A stretch of 64,000 nucleotides of DNA from Planctomycetota bacterium (GTDB lineage: Bacteria > Planctomycetota > Planctomycetia > Pirellulales > Pirellulaceae). Each line of letters starts with the position of its first letter. Within the stretch, counting starts at the first letter, position 1. A model generated the notes under the pieces. The model did not search any database, was not told the DNA's origin, and worked only from the letters and a program-made list of their open reading frames with translations. A program made the position numbers and the translations under genes. The stretch covers positions 124,001-188,000 of the forward strand of contig CAUJHS010000061.1 of assembly GCA_963204915.1 (NCBI GenBank). Reading direction: 5' to 3'. Of this stretch, positions 8,818-17,772 are shown one piece after another.

Positions 8818-10188
8818 ATGCCCCGTTCGCCAGAAAAAACTTCTGTTCACGGCCGAGAGATCCACCCCAACCCTAACCCCGCGACGAACACGAATCCGGC
8901 GCCCTCGCGTTCTCAAGAACGGCGAAACTTTGCGGCGCTTGTCGTCTTTCAGATTGTCACGCGGATTGGGTGGATTTTTAAGACGGAGAGCATTATCGTT
9001 CCCGCCGTACTCGATACTCTTGGAGGTGCGGCCTGGTTGCGCGGGTGTTTACCTATGCTCAACCGCTTGGGTCAAAGTATACCACCGATGTTGATGGCCC
9101 GTCGCATTAATGTAGCGCCATACAAGAAGACCGGTTTGTTCTTGTACACGTTGGGCATGGCGGTCACCATTCTTTTGCTTGCCTCGATGTGGCTGGTTCC
9201 CTCGGTGGCGAATGCCTCGACGGACTGGGAGCACGCGACTTCGTGGGCGCCCGCCGCCTTCCTCATCTTGTATGGACTGTTCTTCGCTTGTACGGGTCTT
9301 CATCAATTGAGCTTTCAGACGCTGCAAGGCAAGCTCGTGCATGCGACGCGACGCGGGAGATTGCTCTCGGTCTCGAACGTCATTGGGTCGGCCGCGGCAA
9401 TTGCAGCCGCGTGGTGGCTTTTGCCCCGATGGCTGAGTGAACCTCATCCCCGGGTAGAATTGATTTTCGGCCTCGCCGGCGTGTGTTTCGTGGGCGCCGC
9501 ACTTTCATCACTTCTACTAGTCGAATGGCCGGACGACTACCACCAACCTTCCGAAGGCCTCCATCGAAAACTTGCGGATAGTTGGGCGGCGTTAGACGAT
9601 CGAAACTTTCGCCGACTATGTTTTTCCGCAGCGCTTTCGGGCAGCTCAATTGTTTTGTTTCCGCATTATCAGGCTCTGGGACGCGACCGCCTTTCGTTAG
9701 AGTTTGGCGATTTGGTGCTGTGGGTCGTTGTGCAGAACATTGGCACGGCCGTATTCAGCGTGCTCGTCGGACCGATTGCCGATTGGCGCGGAAATCGTAT
9801 TGTGCTGCGTCTTTCCCAATTGTTGATTGTGTTATTGCCTCTGGCGGCGCTGGCCTTAGCGCACGGCGCGACGTGGGGCCGATCGTGGTATTTCCTCGTG
9901 TTTCTATTCTTGGGGCTCACCCCGGTCACGTTGCGCTTGCTGAACAATTACACGCTCGAGATCGCCCAACCCAGCGATCACCCCCGCTTCCTTAGCACAC
10001 TCAATCTTTTTCAAGCAGGTCCGGCGTTACTAGCGCCGCTTGTGGGAGCGGCGATCGACCTAACCAGCCTTGAGGCCGTTTTTCTGACGGTGGCAGGATT
10101 AAACGCCGTCGGCTGGTTGATGACCCTAGGACTCGACGAACCGCGTCTTCATGTCGCGTCGGAGATTGTCACTGGACCAGAAGATTAA
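8818..10188 (+). CDS. MFS transporter
   Basis: A 456-residue integral membrane protein that reads as a major facilitator superfamily transporter. After a hydrophilic N-terminal extension of about 38 residues rich in Asn, Pro and Arg, about 12 hydrophobic segments follow (for example FAALVVFQIVTRIGWIF, LGMAVTILLLASMWLV, AAFLILYGLFFACTGLHQL). The loop ATRRGRLLSVSNVIGSA resembles the MFS segments R..G....... seen after helix 4. A charged stretch near residue 250 (ADSWAALDDRNFRRLC) is the likely central cytoplasmic loop. The substrate is not identifiable. The ATG lacks a clear Shine-Dalgarno. The gene is divergent from the SirB1-like gene and convergent with the giant secreted gene; the terminator at 10372-10405 may serve both. 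Confidence 0.82.
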   Translation: MPRSPEKTSVHGREIHPNPNPATNTNPAPSRSQERRNFAALVVFQIVTRIGWIFKTESIIVPAVLDTLGGAAWLRGCLPMLNRLGQSIPPMLMARRINVAPYKKTGLFLYTLGMAVTILLLASMWLVPSVANASTDWEHATSWAPAAFLILYGLFFACTGLHQLSFQTLQGKLVHATRRGRLLSVSNVIGSAAAIAAAWWLLPRWLSEPHPRVELIFGLAGVCFVGAALSSLLLVEWPDDYHQPSEGLHRKLADSWAALDDRNFRRLCFSAALSGSSIVLFPHYQALGRDRLSLEFGDLVLWVVVQNIGTAVFSVLVGPIADWRGNRIVLRLSQLLIVLLPLAALALAHGATWGRSWYFLVFLFLGLTPVTLRLLNNYTLEIAQPSDHPRFLSTLNLFQAGPALLAPLVGAAIDLTSLEAVFLTVAGLNAVGWLMTLGLDEPRLHVASEIVTGPED

Positions 10189-10371
10189 GATCCGAACACG
10201 AACCTGACTCGTGTATCGCCGTCGCACTTCAAACAAAAGCCGGGGAAGAAACTACGAGAGGCGGTTGTGCGATTGTCACGTCACCGAACCTGGTGAAAAC
10301 ACGTGTACTACACGCCTGAACTCTGGGTTGCGGCGTTGGAAATCTTTCGAATGGTTTTTGGAATCGCGGAC

Positions 10372-10405
10372 AACAAGAAAAAGGCCACCCATGAAACAGG
10401 TGGCC
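10372..10405 (-). terminator. Intrinsic terminator of the giant secreted gene
   Basis: On the minus strand a perfect 7-bp GC-rich stem (GGCCACC and GGTGGCC, plus positions 10383-10389 and 10399-10405) with a 9-base loop is followed directly by TTTTTCTTGTT. It lies 36 bp beyond the stop of the giant gene, which is the expected place for Rho-independent termination. The plus-strand MFS gene ends 183 bp before it, but the plus strand lacks a T-run there. Confidence 0.82.
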
Positions 10406-10440
10406 CGGTTAGCTTGGCGTTCGAAGCGATCCACAGCCGA

Positions 10441-13400
10441 TTACAACGCCACGTCCTCTTGGAACACGGAATCAACCGCTGCGTTGAATTCCTCGTCATC
10501 GGTCAAAACTGCGTCTGCGACCTCGTGCACGGGATTCGTTGTATCGCCGCGAGCCATTTCATCGATGACAACGTCAACCGCTTGCGCCATTTCCGGACTG
10601 ACCGTTCGGCGTGAAGTCTCCTCCGTCACACTCGACGAAACGTCCGCCGTGTACAGGAAGTCGAGCATCGAGAACTCATGGCTCGATGCGACCCACTGCG
10701 TGCTCGCGGCGGAATCCTCGGCTTCCCCTTCCGCCTCACCTTCGGCGTTGGTCGACTGGGATTGCGTCGTGGTCGTGACTGGCTGGAAATTAAAGGAATT
10801 TCGGTTGCCGGCAAAACGCAGAAGCGCACTGGTCGAGCCCGAATTGAGCACTTCGAATTGAGTAACGTTTTGAGCGGAGAAGTCGTCTCCGTCGCTCTCT
10901 TCGATACGGAGCGTCGCGATCATGGTCGTGGGATTTACGTTCGCATTGAAGTCGCTAACGCCCTCCCATCCGCTTTCCACGATGAAGAATTCGGAATCCC
11001 CGGTCGCGCCCGCGGCGATAAGCACCGAATCGCCCGGTTTGTAGTACATGAAGTCCAAAATACTGAGCGACGTCGCAGCTCGCATTTCCGCGAAGTTATA
11101 ACCCGTACCTTGCGCGCCTTCGGTCAATGGAACGGTGAACTGATCATTCGCGGACGCTTGCCCTCCGAGCGATCCTACCGTTTCCGGTCCATCGGTAAGT
11201 AGGCTGGACTGTGGTTGTCGAATGGTATACGTGCCAGGAGCCAGGTTGTCGAACTTGTACGAACCATCGGCCGCGGTTGTGGCTGTGCGTTCACTCACGG
11301 CGGCGCCGGTCGAGGTGGTTCCCGTCAACCGGACGACCAAACCACCGACGCCTCCCTCACCCGCGTCTTTTTGTCCGTTACTGTTCGGGTCCAGGAACAC
11401 AAATCCACCGACGCTACCCGGTTGGAATTCTGCGATGTTCACGGTCGCTGTGGCCGTGACCGATTGGTTGTCCTGGTCGGCAATGGTGATCGAGAAGGTT
11501 TCAATTCCGGTGACGTTAGCCGCTGGCGTATAGAAGAAGCCGGTTCCGTTGTTGCCGACTTCGACCGTACCGCCGCGGCTCGGGTTCGCCACGGCGGTCA
11601 CCCGGAAGGTTTGTCCCGCGCCATCAGGGTCAGTAATGGCGTTGGAGAAGCTCGATAGCGCATAGAACGTCCGCGGCGCGTTTCGCGAACTATTGACTGT
11701 CAAATTTTGCACCACGGGTGCGTCCGGCTGCGCCGCCACATTGATCGTCACCGTCGCCACGTTCGCCGATTGAATGGCGTTATCGCTGGCCCGGTACGTG
11801 AACGAATCTGTGCCGTTGAAATTGGCGGCCGGCGTATAGGTAAATGAGCCATTCGCCGCATTGAATTGGAGCGTGCCATGTTGCGGTTGCGTCACGAGCA
11901 ATCCGATGAGCGTATCACCGTCGGCGTCGGTGTCGTTCTTGAGTACACCGTCCGCCACGCTCACGGTCAATGTCGTGTCTTCTACCGCGGAGTACGTGTC
12001 GTTGACCGCCACGGGAGCGTTGTTCGTCACATTGATCGTGACCGTCGCAACGTTACTTTCCTGCGAACCGCTGACTGCCTTGTAGGTAAACGAATCCGCA
12101 CCTTGGAAACTGGCGTTCGGCGAATAGGTGAACGAACCGTCGGAGTTCAGCGTCAACGTGCCGTTCTGCACGTTCGACACGAGCTGCGCCGTGAGAGGGT
12201 CGCCAAGCTCGTTATTCGGGTCATCATTGGCCAACACGCCATTGGCGGCGTTCACATTAAGCGTTGTTCCCAGCTTGGTTGAGTATTGATCGCTGCGTCC
12301 CGGCCCGCTGATCACGTTCAACGTGACGGCTTGATCAACCGAGTTACCTGCGGCGTCCCGTGCACGAATGCTAAATGCCTGCTGCCCCGTTTGGGTAGAC
12401 GACGGAGTCCAGGTAACTTCACCCGTGGTCTGATTGATCGATAAGCCAGTCGGCGGATTCACCAACGAATAGAACACCCCCGGGCTGCCTTCTTCCGGGT
12501 TTTGTGCATTGTAAGTGAAGGGCGTTCCCACCGAGGCTTCGGTCGGCGGCGTCGAGCTAAAGGCCGGCGGCGCCGTGCGGTCAATCGTGACCGCCAAGGC
12601 GGACGTTGGATCGCTTTGAGCGCCGTCCACAACTTGCCGCGCGGTAATCTGCTTTACGCCCTCGGTCAGCAAGTTGGTGTTGGTTACGGTCACGGTGGCG
12701 CTCGTGCTTGTCGCCGTCGCCGTGCCGGCTAATTGATTGCCAACAAACACCTGCACCGTGGCTCCGCTCGTCACTCCGTTGACTTGGAATTGAAGCGAGG
12801 CGGCGTTTGTAATGTTGTCATCGTTGGCAATGCCCGTGTCGGAAGCCGCCACGAGATCGACCGACGTCGGCGCGGACGGTTTGACTTGGATTTGCACTAA
12901 TTGGGAGTCAAACGTGTCGCCAGTGTCTGACGAGGTCTGCGGCCGCGCCGTAACAAGCAACTCAAGCGTTCCCACGAAATTATTGGGCGGTGTCACATTC
13001 ACCGCTCCTGTGGTGGGATTCACCGTGAAGTCAAACGTGGGCGTAGCGCCCTGCGGAATGGACCCTCCGTAGGTAATCGCGTCGCCTTCGACGTCGTTCC
13101 CCTGCAATTGGAAGCTCACAGGCGTATTCATCGCCGTGGCGACCGTGGGAATGTCGCTCAGGAACGGGCCGCCATTGAACGTGTCGGCCTGAACGGTCAC
13201 ATTGAACGACCGAGTGGTCGTTTTGCCCTGCATATCGGTCGCGGTGACCGTCACCGTGGCGGTTCCCGTCGTGCCCGGAGCCGCCTTGAGTCGCAAAACG
13301 CCGTTTTCTTCATCGGTGAAAACATCGACCGAGGTCATGCGGACCGTATTCGTTGGCCGATCCTGCGCGCCGGTCGCCGTTTCACTAATCGCTTCCCGAA

Positions 13401-15225
13401 CGTCATCGCCTTCGACAATGAAGCCAAACACCGAGTGGTTGAAATCCAAGGCCCGCAACTGCCGCGGGTTATTGGGATTGGCTTCCGTAATGAAGAACTG
13501 TGAACTATTCGTGTCGTCGCCCGCTTTGGCCATCGACAGGATGCCCGACTGCGTATGCTGCAAATCGAAGTGGAACTGGTCGTCAAAGTCAGCCAAGTTG
13601 GGATCGCCAAAGCCGGTTCCGGTGGGGTCGCCGCCCTGAATCACAAAGTTGTCGATCACGCGGTGGAAGATCACGCCATCGTAAATGTTCGCTTGAGCCA
13701 ATTCCGCAATCGCATTGGTTACACGCGGCACTTCGTTATCAAAAAGCCGGAAGACCATATCTTCATAGCCTTCCATGTTGACCCGCATGCTGCGTGTTTG
13801 CGGCAATACGTTCGCCGTTACGCCCGAGGCGCCCGTGACTTGAACCGTATAAGTGATCTTCTGCCCATTGGGGTCGTAACCGTCGAGGGCCACATGCAAC
13901 GGAGCGCCGGCCAGCAGCGTCACGTTGGAGATCGGTGCGAGAAACGGCGCATCACCCGTCGGGATGGCCACGCCGCTACGTGTCGACAGTTCTTCCAACG
14001 TCAAAACGCCGGTAGCGCGCGTACCGTCAGGAAACTCCCAAGTGGGAAAGGTGGTGATATTGTTTTGCTGACCGATCGTGTTCAACGAGCGATCCGGATT
14101 TGTCACCTCGATGAAAGGCAAAAACTGCTCGCCATCCTCAAAGAGCTGTTTTTGCTCCGTGCAGAAGGGGCACCACGCGGCGCCGTAAAACTTAACGCCA
14201 GCCGCCGTCAACGCTTGGGCAAAGGCGACTTTGTCCGTCGACGTTACCGCGGCGACATTGACGGTGGCCGTCGCCGTAGCTGTGGAGCCGCCGCTTGTGA
14301 CGGTATACGTGAACGTCTCAGCGCCTGAGAAATTCGCGGCTGGGGTATAAATCACCCGCGTGCCGTCTTGGCTGATCGTCACCGTTCCGCCGTTGCTCGT
14401 CTGCCCGACCGCCGTAATCGTCGGTTTGCTTGTACTTGTAACTTGGACCGAGTCGCTTTGGAACAGAATTTGACTATTGGGAATCGGATTCGCCGCACCT
14501 GCCCCTTCTTCGAGCACCAGCGTCTCGTGACCGATTCCTTCGGGGGCGTTCGGGGTGAAGGTCAGCGTTCCGCCCAGCGAGTCGTTCGCGAGAACGTTCA
14601 GCTCGTTGTTCGACGAACCGGTCGCGACTGCCAACGTATCGTTGACGGCTTGAGGCGTCAGACTGTTCGACGTGACGGTAAACGGCGCCGAGAAAAACAG
14701 AACTTCCTGCGGCCCAAGCGGACTGGGCAAACCCGAAGTTCCAAACGACTGAGTTGAACCCACTTCGTTCAAGCGGCCTGTTTCAACGGTTCCGTCGTCC
14801 GGAAGAACTTGAAACTGTGGACTGAACGTGATCGGCCCGACAAACGTCGCCAGCGCCGCGGTGAAGTCCACATCGAGGTATCCGGAGAATACGCCGCGAT
14901 CGTCTTCGCTGTTGTTGGTATCTGGGTCCTGAGTCCGCAGGTCTTGCACGTAAACCTGCAAGGTCACAGTGCTGCCTGCCGTAACACTGGTTAACTCATT
15001 GCCGCTGGAATCGACAATGGCGGCCCGATAGCGCACGAGTTCGCCTTCCCCCTCGCCCACAAGGGTGGTCTGCGACGCAAAGAGTGCATCGGCGGCGAAC
15101 ATTTCGCGGCCCTCCAGCATCTCTAAGCAATGCTGACGAAATAACTTAGGACGCACGCGAGCTCTGCCCCAACGCGAGAGCCAGCGAGAAAACCCGGTGA
15201 TTTTGCGGCGCGAATGCTTCTTCAT
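10441..15225 (-). CDS. Giant secreted protein with thioredoxin-like and cyclophilin domains among cadherin-like repeats
   Basis: About 1594 residues, exported or surface-located. The N-terminus has a basic stretch and then LEMLEGREMFAADALFASQT, the LEPR-type motif (LExLExRxxxA) found at the start of many large planctomycete secreted proteins. Domains in order: beta-rich region (40-190); cadherin-like/VCBS segment from about 190 (AVNDTLAVATG); thioredoxin-like domain at about 330-420 with WCPFC (Cys352, Cys355) and a TTFPTWEFPDG cis-Pro-like region; cyclophilin peptidyl-prolyl isomerase at about 475-633 with GVIFHRVIDNFVIQGGDP, SMAKAG, SQFFIT and NHSVFGFI; Ig/cadherin-like repeats including two good tandem-95 units (about 975-1190); an SdrD-B-like domain (VGGFVFLDPNSNGQKDAGEG, about 1275-1360); and an acidic C-terminus. 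The start at ATG 15223-15225 (MKKHSRRK) is one of several and lacks a Shine-Dalgarno. Role: probably an outer-surface or matrix protein with folding-catalyst domains; the function is inference. Confidence 0.85.
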   Translation of the reverse strand: MKKHSRRKITGFSRWLSRWGRARVRPKLFRQHCLEMLEGREMFAADALFASQTTLVGEGEGELVRYRAAIVDSSGNELTSVTAGSTVTLQVYVQDLRTQDPDTNNSEDDRGVFSGYLDVDFTAALATFVGPITFSPQFQVLPDDGTVETGRLNEVGSTQSFGTSGLPSPLGPQEVLFFSAPFTVTSNSLTPQAVNDTLAVATGSSNNELNVLANDSLGGTLTFTPNAPEGIGHETLVLEEGAGAANPIPNSQILFQSDSVQVTSTSKPTITAVGQTSNGGTVTISQDGTRVIYTPAANFSGAETFTYTVTSGGSTATATATVNVAAVTSTDKVAFAQALTAAGVKFYGAAWCPFCTEQKQLFEDGEQFLPFIEVTNPDRSLNTIGQQNNITTFPTWEFPDGTRATGVLTLEELSTRSGVAIPTGDAPFLAPISNVTLLAGAPLHVALDGYDPNGQKITYTVQVTGASGVTANVLPQTRSMRVNMEGYEDMVFRLFDNEVPRVTNAIAELAQANIYDGVIFHRVIDNFVIQGGDPTGTGFGDPNLADFDDQFHFDLQHTQSGILSMAKAGDDTNSSQFFITEANPNNPRQLRALDFNHSVFGFIVEGDDVREAISETATGAQDRPTNTVRMTSVDVFTDEENGVLRLKAAPGTTGTATVTVTATDMQGKTTTRSFNVTVQADTFNGGPFLSDIPTVATAMNTPVSFQLQGNDVEGDAITYGGSIPQGATPTFDFTVNPTTGAVNVTPPNNFVGTLELLVTARPQTSSDTGDTFDSQLVQIQVKPSAPTSVDLVAASDTGIANDDNITNAASLQFQVNGVTSGATVQVFVGNQLAGTATATSTSATVTVTNTNLLTEGVKQITARQVVDGAQSDPTSALAVTIDRTAPPAFSSTPPTEASVGTPFTYNAQNPEEGSPGVFYSLVNPPTGLSINQTTGEVTWTPSSTQTGQQAFSIRARDAAGNSVDQAVTLNVISGPGRSDQYSTKLGTTLNVNAANGVLANDDPNNELGDPLTAQLVSNVQNGTLTLNSDGSFTYSPNASFQGADSFTYKAVSGSQESNVATVTINVTNNAPVAVNDTYSAVEDTTLTVSVADGVLKNDTDADGDTLIGLLVTQPQHGTLQFNAANGSFTYTPAANFNGTDSFTYRASDNAIQSANVATVTINVAAQPDAPVVQNLTVNSSRNAPRTFYALSSFSNAITDPDGAGQTFRVTAVANPSRGGTVEVGNNGTGFFYTPAANVTGIETFSITIADQDNQSVTATATVNIAEFQPGSVGGFVFLDPNSNGQKDAGEGGVGGLVVRLTGTTSTGAAVSERTATTAADGSYKFDNLAPGTYTIRQPQSSLLTDGPETVGSLGGQASANDQFTVPLTEGAQGTGYNFAEMRAATSLSILDFMYYKPGDSVLIAAGATGDSEFFIVESGWEGVSDFNANVNPTTMIATLRIEESDGDDFSAQNVTQFEVLNSGSTSALLRFAGNRNSFNFQPVTTTTQSQSTNAEGEAEGEAEDSAASTQWVASSHEFSMLDFLYTADVSSSVTEETSRRTVSPEMAQAVDVVIDEMARGDTTNPVHEVADAVLTDDEEFNAAVDSVFQEDVAL

Positions 15226-15827
15226 CGGTAAATCGTGCAAAGTCCAAGAATGAGAAACGCCCATTAGCAACGCATGCCACCTAAGGACGGAGTAGATGTC
15301 CTTTTGTCACACGCCCCCCAACCTGCGGAGATAAACGATCCTGAGCGACAATCGACTAGGAAAGCTAGGAAAAGTTCGTTGAAACACTCTTCGCAGATGT
15401 GGCGCCAATGCAACCCTAGTTGCCTTAGATGCACCTCGACGACGAAAAGTTGCATCGCAGAAACTGCCGGTTTTGTTCGCCATCATCCCGATTCGTTATA
15501 TTTTACCTTGCTGTGATATCCCATGAACAAGGTTTTCTTTAGGGATAACTGACGTTAGTTGCTTTCTCACAACAGGTTGCGTCCTACAACCAACTTTTTC
15601 CGTTCTCTCCGCACGGTGTCAGGAAATGCAAGGTCGATGCCCGTAGAGGTTTCATCGTCAAACTTTTGCGTGGAACTCGCATGCGTTCCCCGGCGAAGGT
15701 GGAGAAGTTGCCGGTTTTACCACCGGTAGCGGCAGCAGTACGCTATCCAATGGGTGGTATCTGATTTAACTATAAAAATAAAATGCGTAAACAAACCGGC
15801 TATTGAGGTTGTAAAGTTCGGCAGCCC
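15226..15827. other. Intergenic stretch upstream of the giant gene
   Basis: About 600 bp with no convincing coding region. It should hold the promoter and leader of the giant secreted gene. A weak candidate on the minus strand is TTGTTC (plus 15525-15530) and TAAAAT (plus 15500-15505) with a long 19-base spacer. An AT-rich patch at 15764-15785 (TTAACTATAAAAATAAAATG) lies just past the rRNA methyltransferase stop and reads as a T-rich run on the minus strand, but I found no good stem before it. Confidence 0.4.
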
Positions 15828-16628
15828 TTAGGTCGCAAGCCGTTGGCGTAAAGCCTCATAAAAGAGAATCGCTGCGGCGGTCGATACGTTCAGGCTGTCG
15901 ACTACGCCTCGCATGGGTAATTCGATTTGCGTGACATCTTCGGTGCGCCACGTATCGCTAAGTCCTTCCGCCTCGCTGCCTAGAACGAACGCGGCAGGGC
16001 GGCGATAGTCGACCGAGGTGTAAGCGACCCCTCCTCCGACGTACGCGGCATACATTGCAATTCCGTTCATGCGCAGCCAATCGCGCGTCTCCACGCTGCG
16101 GGCTTCGCATACGGGCAGTGCGAAAATCGCCCCTAAACTCGCGCGAATTGTATTGGGATTGAAGAGATCGTGTCCTCCATCGGCGGCAATGACTGCAGAA
16201 ACTCCGGCTGCGTCAGCCGATCGCAAAATGGCTCCGAAGTTGCCGGGCTTTTCAACTCCTTCCACGATGGCTACCAGAGGCGCCGCTCCGATGACTAAGT
16301 CTTGAAGTGTCCTGGGCCGAGTTACGGCCACAGCAACCGTACCTTCGGCCCGATGTCCAAAGGCAAGCTTGGAAAACACGTCCGGTGTAACGAGATAAGA
16401 CCGTCGCGCCGCGTCACCCGCGCGGCGGGCCGCGGTTTGCCGTTCCACCGAGGTGCACAGTTCAGCACAGAGGAAGGCTTCGTCAATTTCGACGCCGGCA
16501 TCAATGGCGCGTGAGATTTCCCGAGCGCCGTCGATGAGAAAAAGCCCCTGCTTCCGCCGCGCCCGGCTTTCGCGCAGGCGCACTGCCGCTTTGACGCGAG
16601 GATTTTGTGCACTGGTAATGGTCAACAT
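15828..16628 (-). CDS. TrmH/SpoU-family RNA 2'-O-methyltransferase
   Basis: A 266-residue SPOUT methyltransferase that would transfer a methyl group from S-adenosylmethionine to a ribose 2'-OH in rRNA or tRNA. The N-terminal substrate-binding domain starts ITSAQNPRVKAAVRLRESRA and contains GLFLIDGAREI. The catalytic domain carries the three SpoU motifs: VEGVEKPGNFGAILRSADAA (motif 1, with the conserved Asn and Arg), FVLGSEAEGLSD (motif 2) and IELPMRGVVDSLNVSTAAAI (motif 3). These also build the trefoil knot that binds the methyl donor. The closest named relatives are 23S rRNA guanosine methyltransferases (RlmB-like, TsnR-like); the exact target nucleotide cannot be called. It stands alone, divergent from the epimerase gene. 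Confidence 0.9.
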   Translation of the reverse strand: MLTITSAQNPRVKAAVRLRESRARRKQGLFLIDGAREISRAIDAGVEIDEAFLCAELCTSVERQTAARRAGDAARRSYLVTPDVFSKLAFGHRAEGTVAVAVTRPRTLQDLVIGAAPLVAIVEGVEKPGNFGAILRSADAAGVSAVIAADGGHDLFNPNTIRASLGAIFALPVCEARSVETRDWLRMNGIAMYAAYVGGGVAYTSVDYRRPAAFVLGSEAEGLSDTWRTEDVTQIELPMRGVVDSLNVSTAAAILFYEALRQRLAT

Positions 16629-16805
16629 CAGGAAATGGGCCGCCTCTTCATGCGGACTTCAAGGTTGCAAAGCGAGAAAATATTACCGGGAAAAGACCGG
16701 AACGATTTTATCGCACCATGCGCTCACGCGCTCATAGATCAACTATTATTATGATGGACATAAGCCACTTATGTTAGGACTGCGTCCGGTCGGGAGTTTT
16801 GTTGC

Positions 16806-17756
16806 GTGCGCGCTTTGATCACGGGAATTGCGGGGTTCGCGGGAAGCCATCTCGCCGAACACCTTTTGGCATCGGGCGACGAAATACTAGGGTCCTCTTG
16901 CCAGAACGTATGGAACGATGACGCGCCTGCCCTTTTACGTCACGCGGTTCCTTTGGTTCGCTGGAACATCGCCGAGCCGATATCGCCGGAATCGCTACAA
17001 CAAATCTTAGATTTTCGCCCGGATATCGTGTTTCATCTTGCCGCAGTCAGCATTCCTGCCGACTGCGGCCAGCAGGAACCAACGTCCCATGCGTGGCAGG
17101 TCAATGTTGTGGGAACGGAACGCGTGGTTGAAATGGCGGGAGCAATCGCCTCACATCCGCGCGTGTTGGTGGTAAGCAGTTGCCGCGTTTATGGCCGGCC
17201 CGACCCAAAGCACCTTCGCGTGGCGGAAACGGCGCCGCTGCAACCAACCAGCGGATACGGAAAAACGAAACTTGCCGCAGAACAAGCCCTATGGCGAAAA
17301 TGTGACGCGTTTGGACTTGAAGGGTTGGTAATTCGAGCTTTCAACCACGCAGGTCCCCGGCAGTCGCCACGACTGATGCTTTCCGAGTGGTGTCAACAAT
17401 TCGCCCGAGGAGACAACCCGGTGCGCGTACATTGCCTGGATAGCTATCTCGATATGAGCGATGTGCGCGACGTCGTGCGCGCTTATCGTATGTTGGCCCT
17501 CGAAGGCAAGCCCGGCGAAGCGTACAACGTAGGAGGCGGCGTTCCACTGCGGAGCGGCGACATTTTCGAGCAACTTCGCCAAATTTGCGCCCCCGAGCGT
17601 CCGACCTTGGAACTGGCGCCAGGACGACGACAAGACCCCATTGCCGATTTGACGAAGATCCAATCGACAATCAATTGGCGGCCTGACACGCCGCTCCCGG
17701 CAACGCTTCGCGACACACTCGATTATTGGTTAGAGCGCACAGCGCGTCCAAACTAA
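16806..17756 (+). CDS. NAD-dependent sugar epimerase/dehydratase, GDP-6-deoxymannose reductase-like
   Basis: A 316-residue extended SDR. The N-terminus is the NAD(P)-binding Rossmann motif ITGIAGFAGSHLAEHL (residues 5-20). The catalytic features are SSCRVYG (Ser) and YGKTKLAAEQ (YxxxK). The stretch IRAFNHAGPRQSP resembles the GDP-mannose dehydratase/GDP-4-keto-6-deoxymannose reductase (RMD) branch, and AYNVGGGVPLRSGDI is the usual C-terminal nucleotide-sugar region. It probably makes an activated deoxy-sugar for surface polysaccharide, in keeping with the glycosyltransferase and BY-kinase-like genes downstream on the other strand, although they are not co-transcribed. The start is GTG 16806, with GGGAG about ten bases upstream. 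Specific reaction is inference. Confidence 0.85.
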   Translation: MRALITGIAGFAGSHLAEHLLASGDEILGSSCQNVWNDDAPALLRHAVPLVRWNIAEPISPESLQQILDFRPDIVFHLAAVSIPADCGQQEPTSHAWQVNVVGTERVVEMAGAIASHPRVLVVSSCRVYGRPDPKHLRVAETAPLQPTSGYGKTKLAAEQALWRKCDAFGLEGLVIRAFNHAGPRQSPRLMLSEWCQQFARGDNPVRVHCLDSYLDMSDVRDVVRAYRMLALEGKPGEAYNVGGGVPLRSGDIFEQLRQICAPERPTLELAPGRRQDPIADLTKIQSTINWRPDTPLPATLRDTLDYWLERTARPN

Positions 17757-17772
17757 AGCACGGGAAACCGAT

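Noticed and set aside
13555-14328. 257-codon plus-strand frame inside the giant gene
   Set aside because: Antisense to the Trx/cyclophilin coding region, Arg/His-rich translation, no domain.
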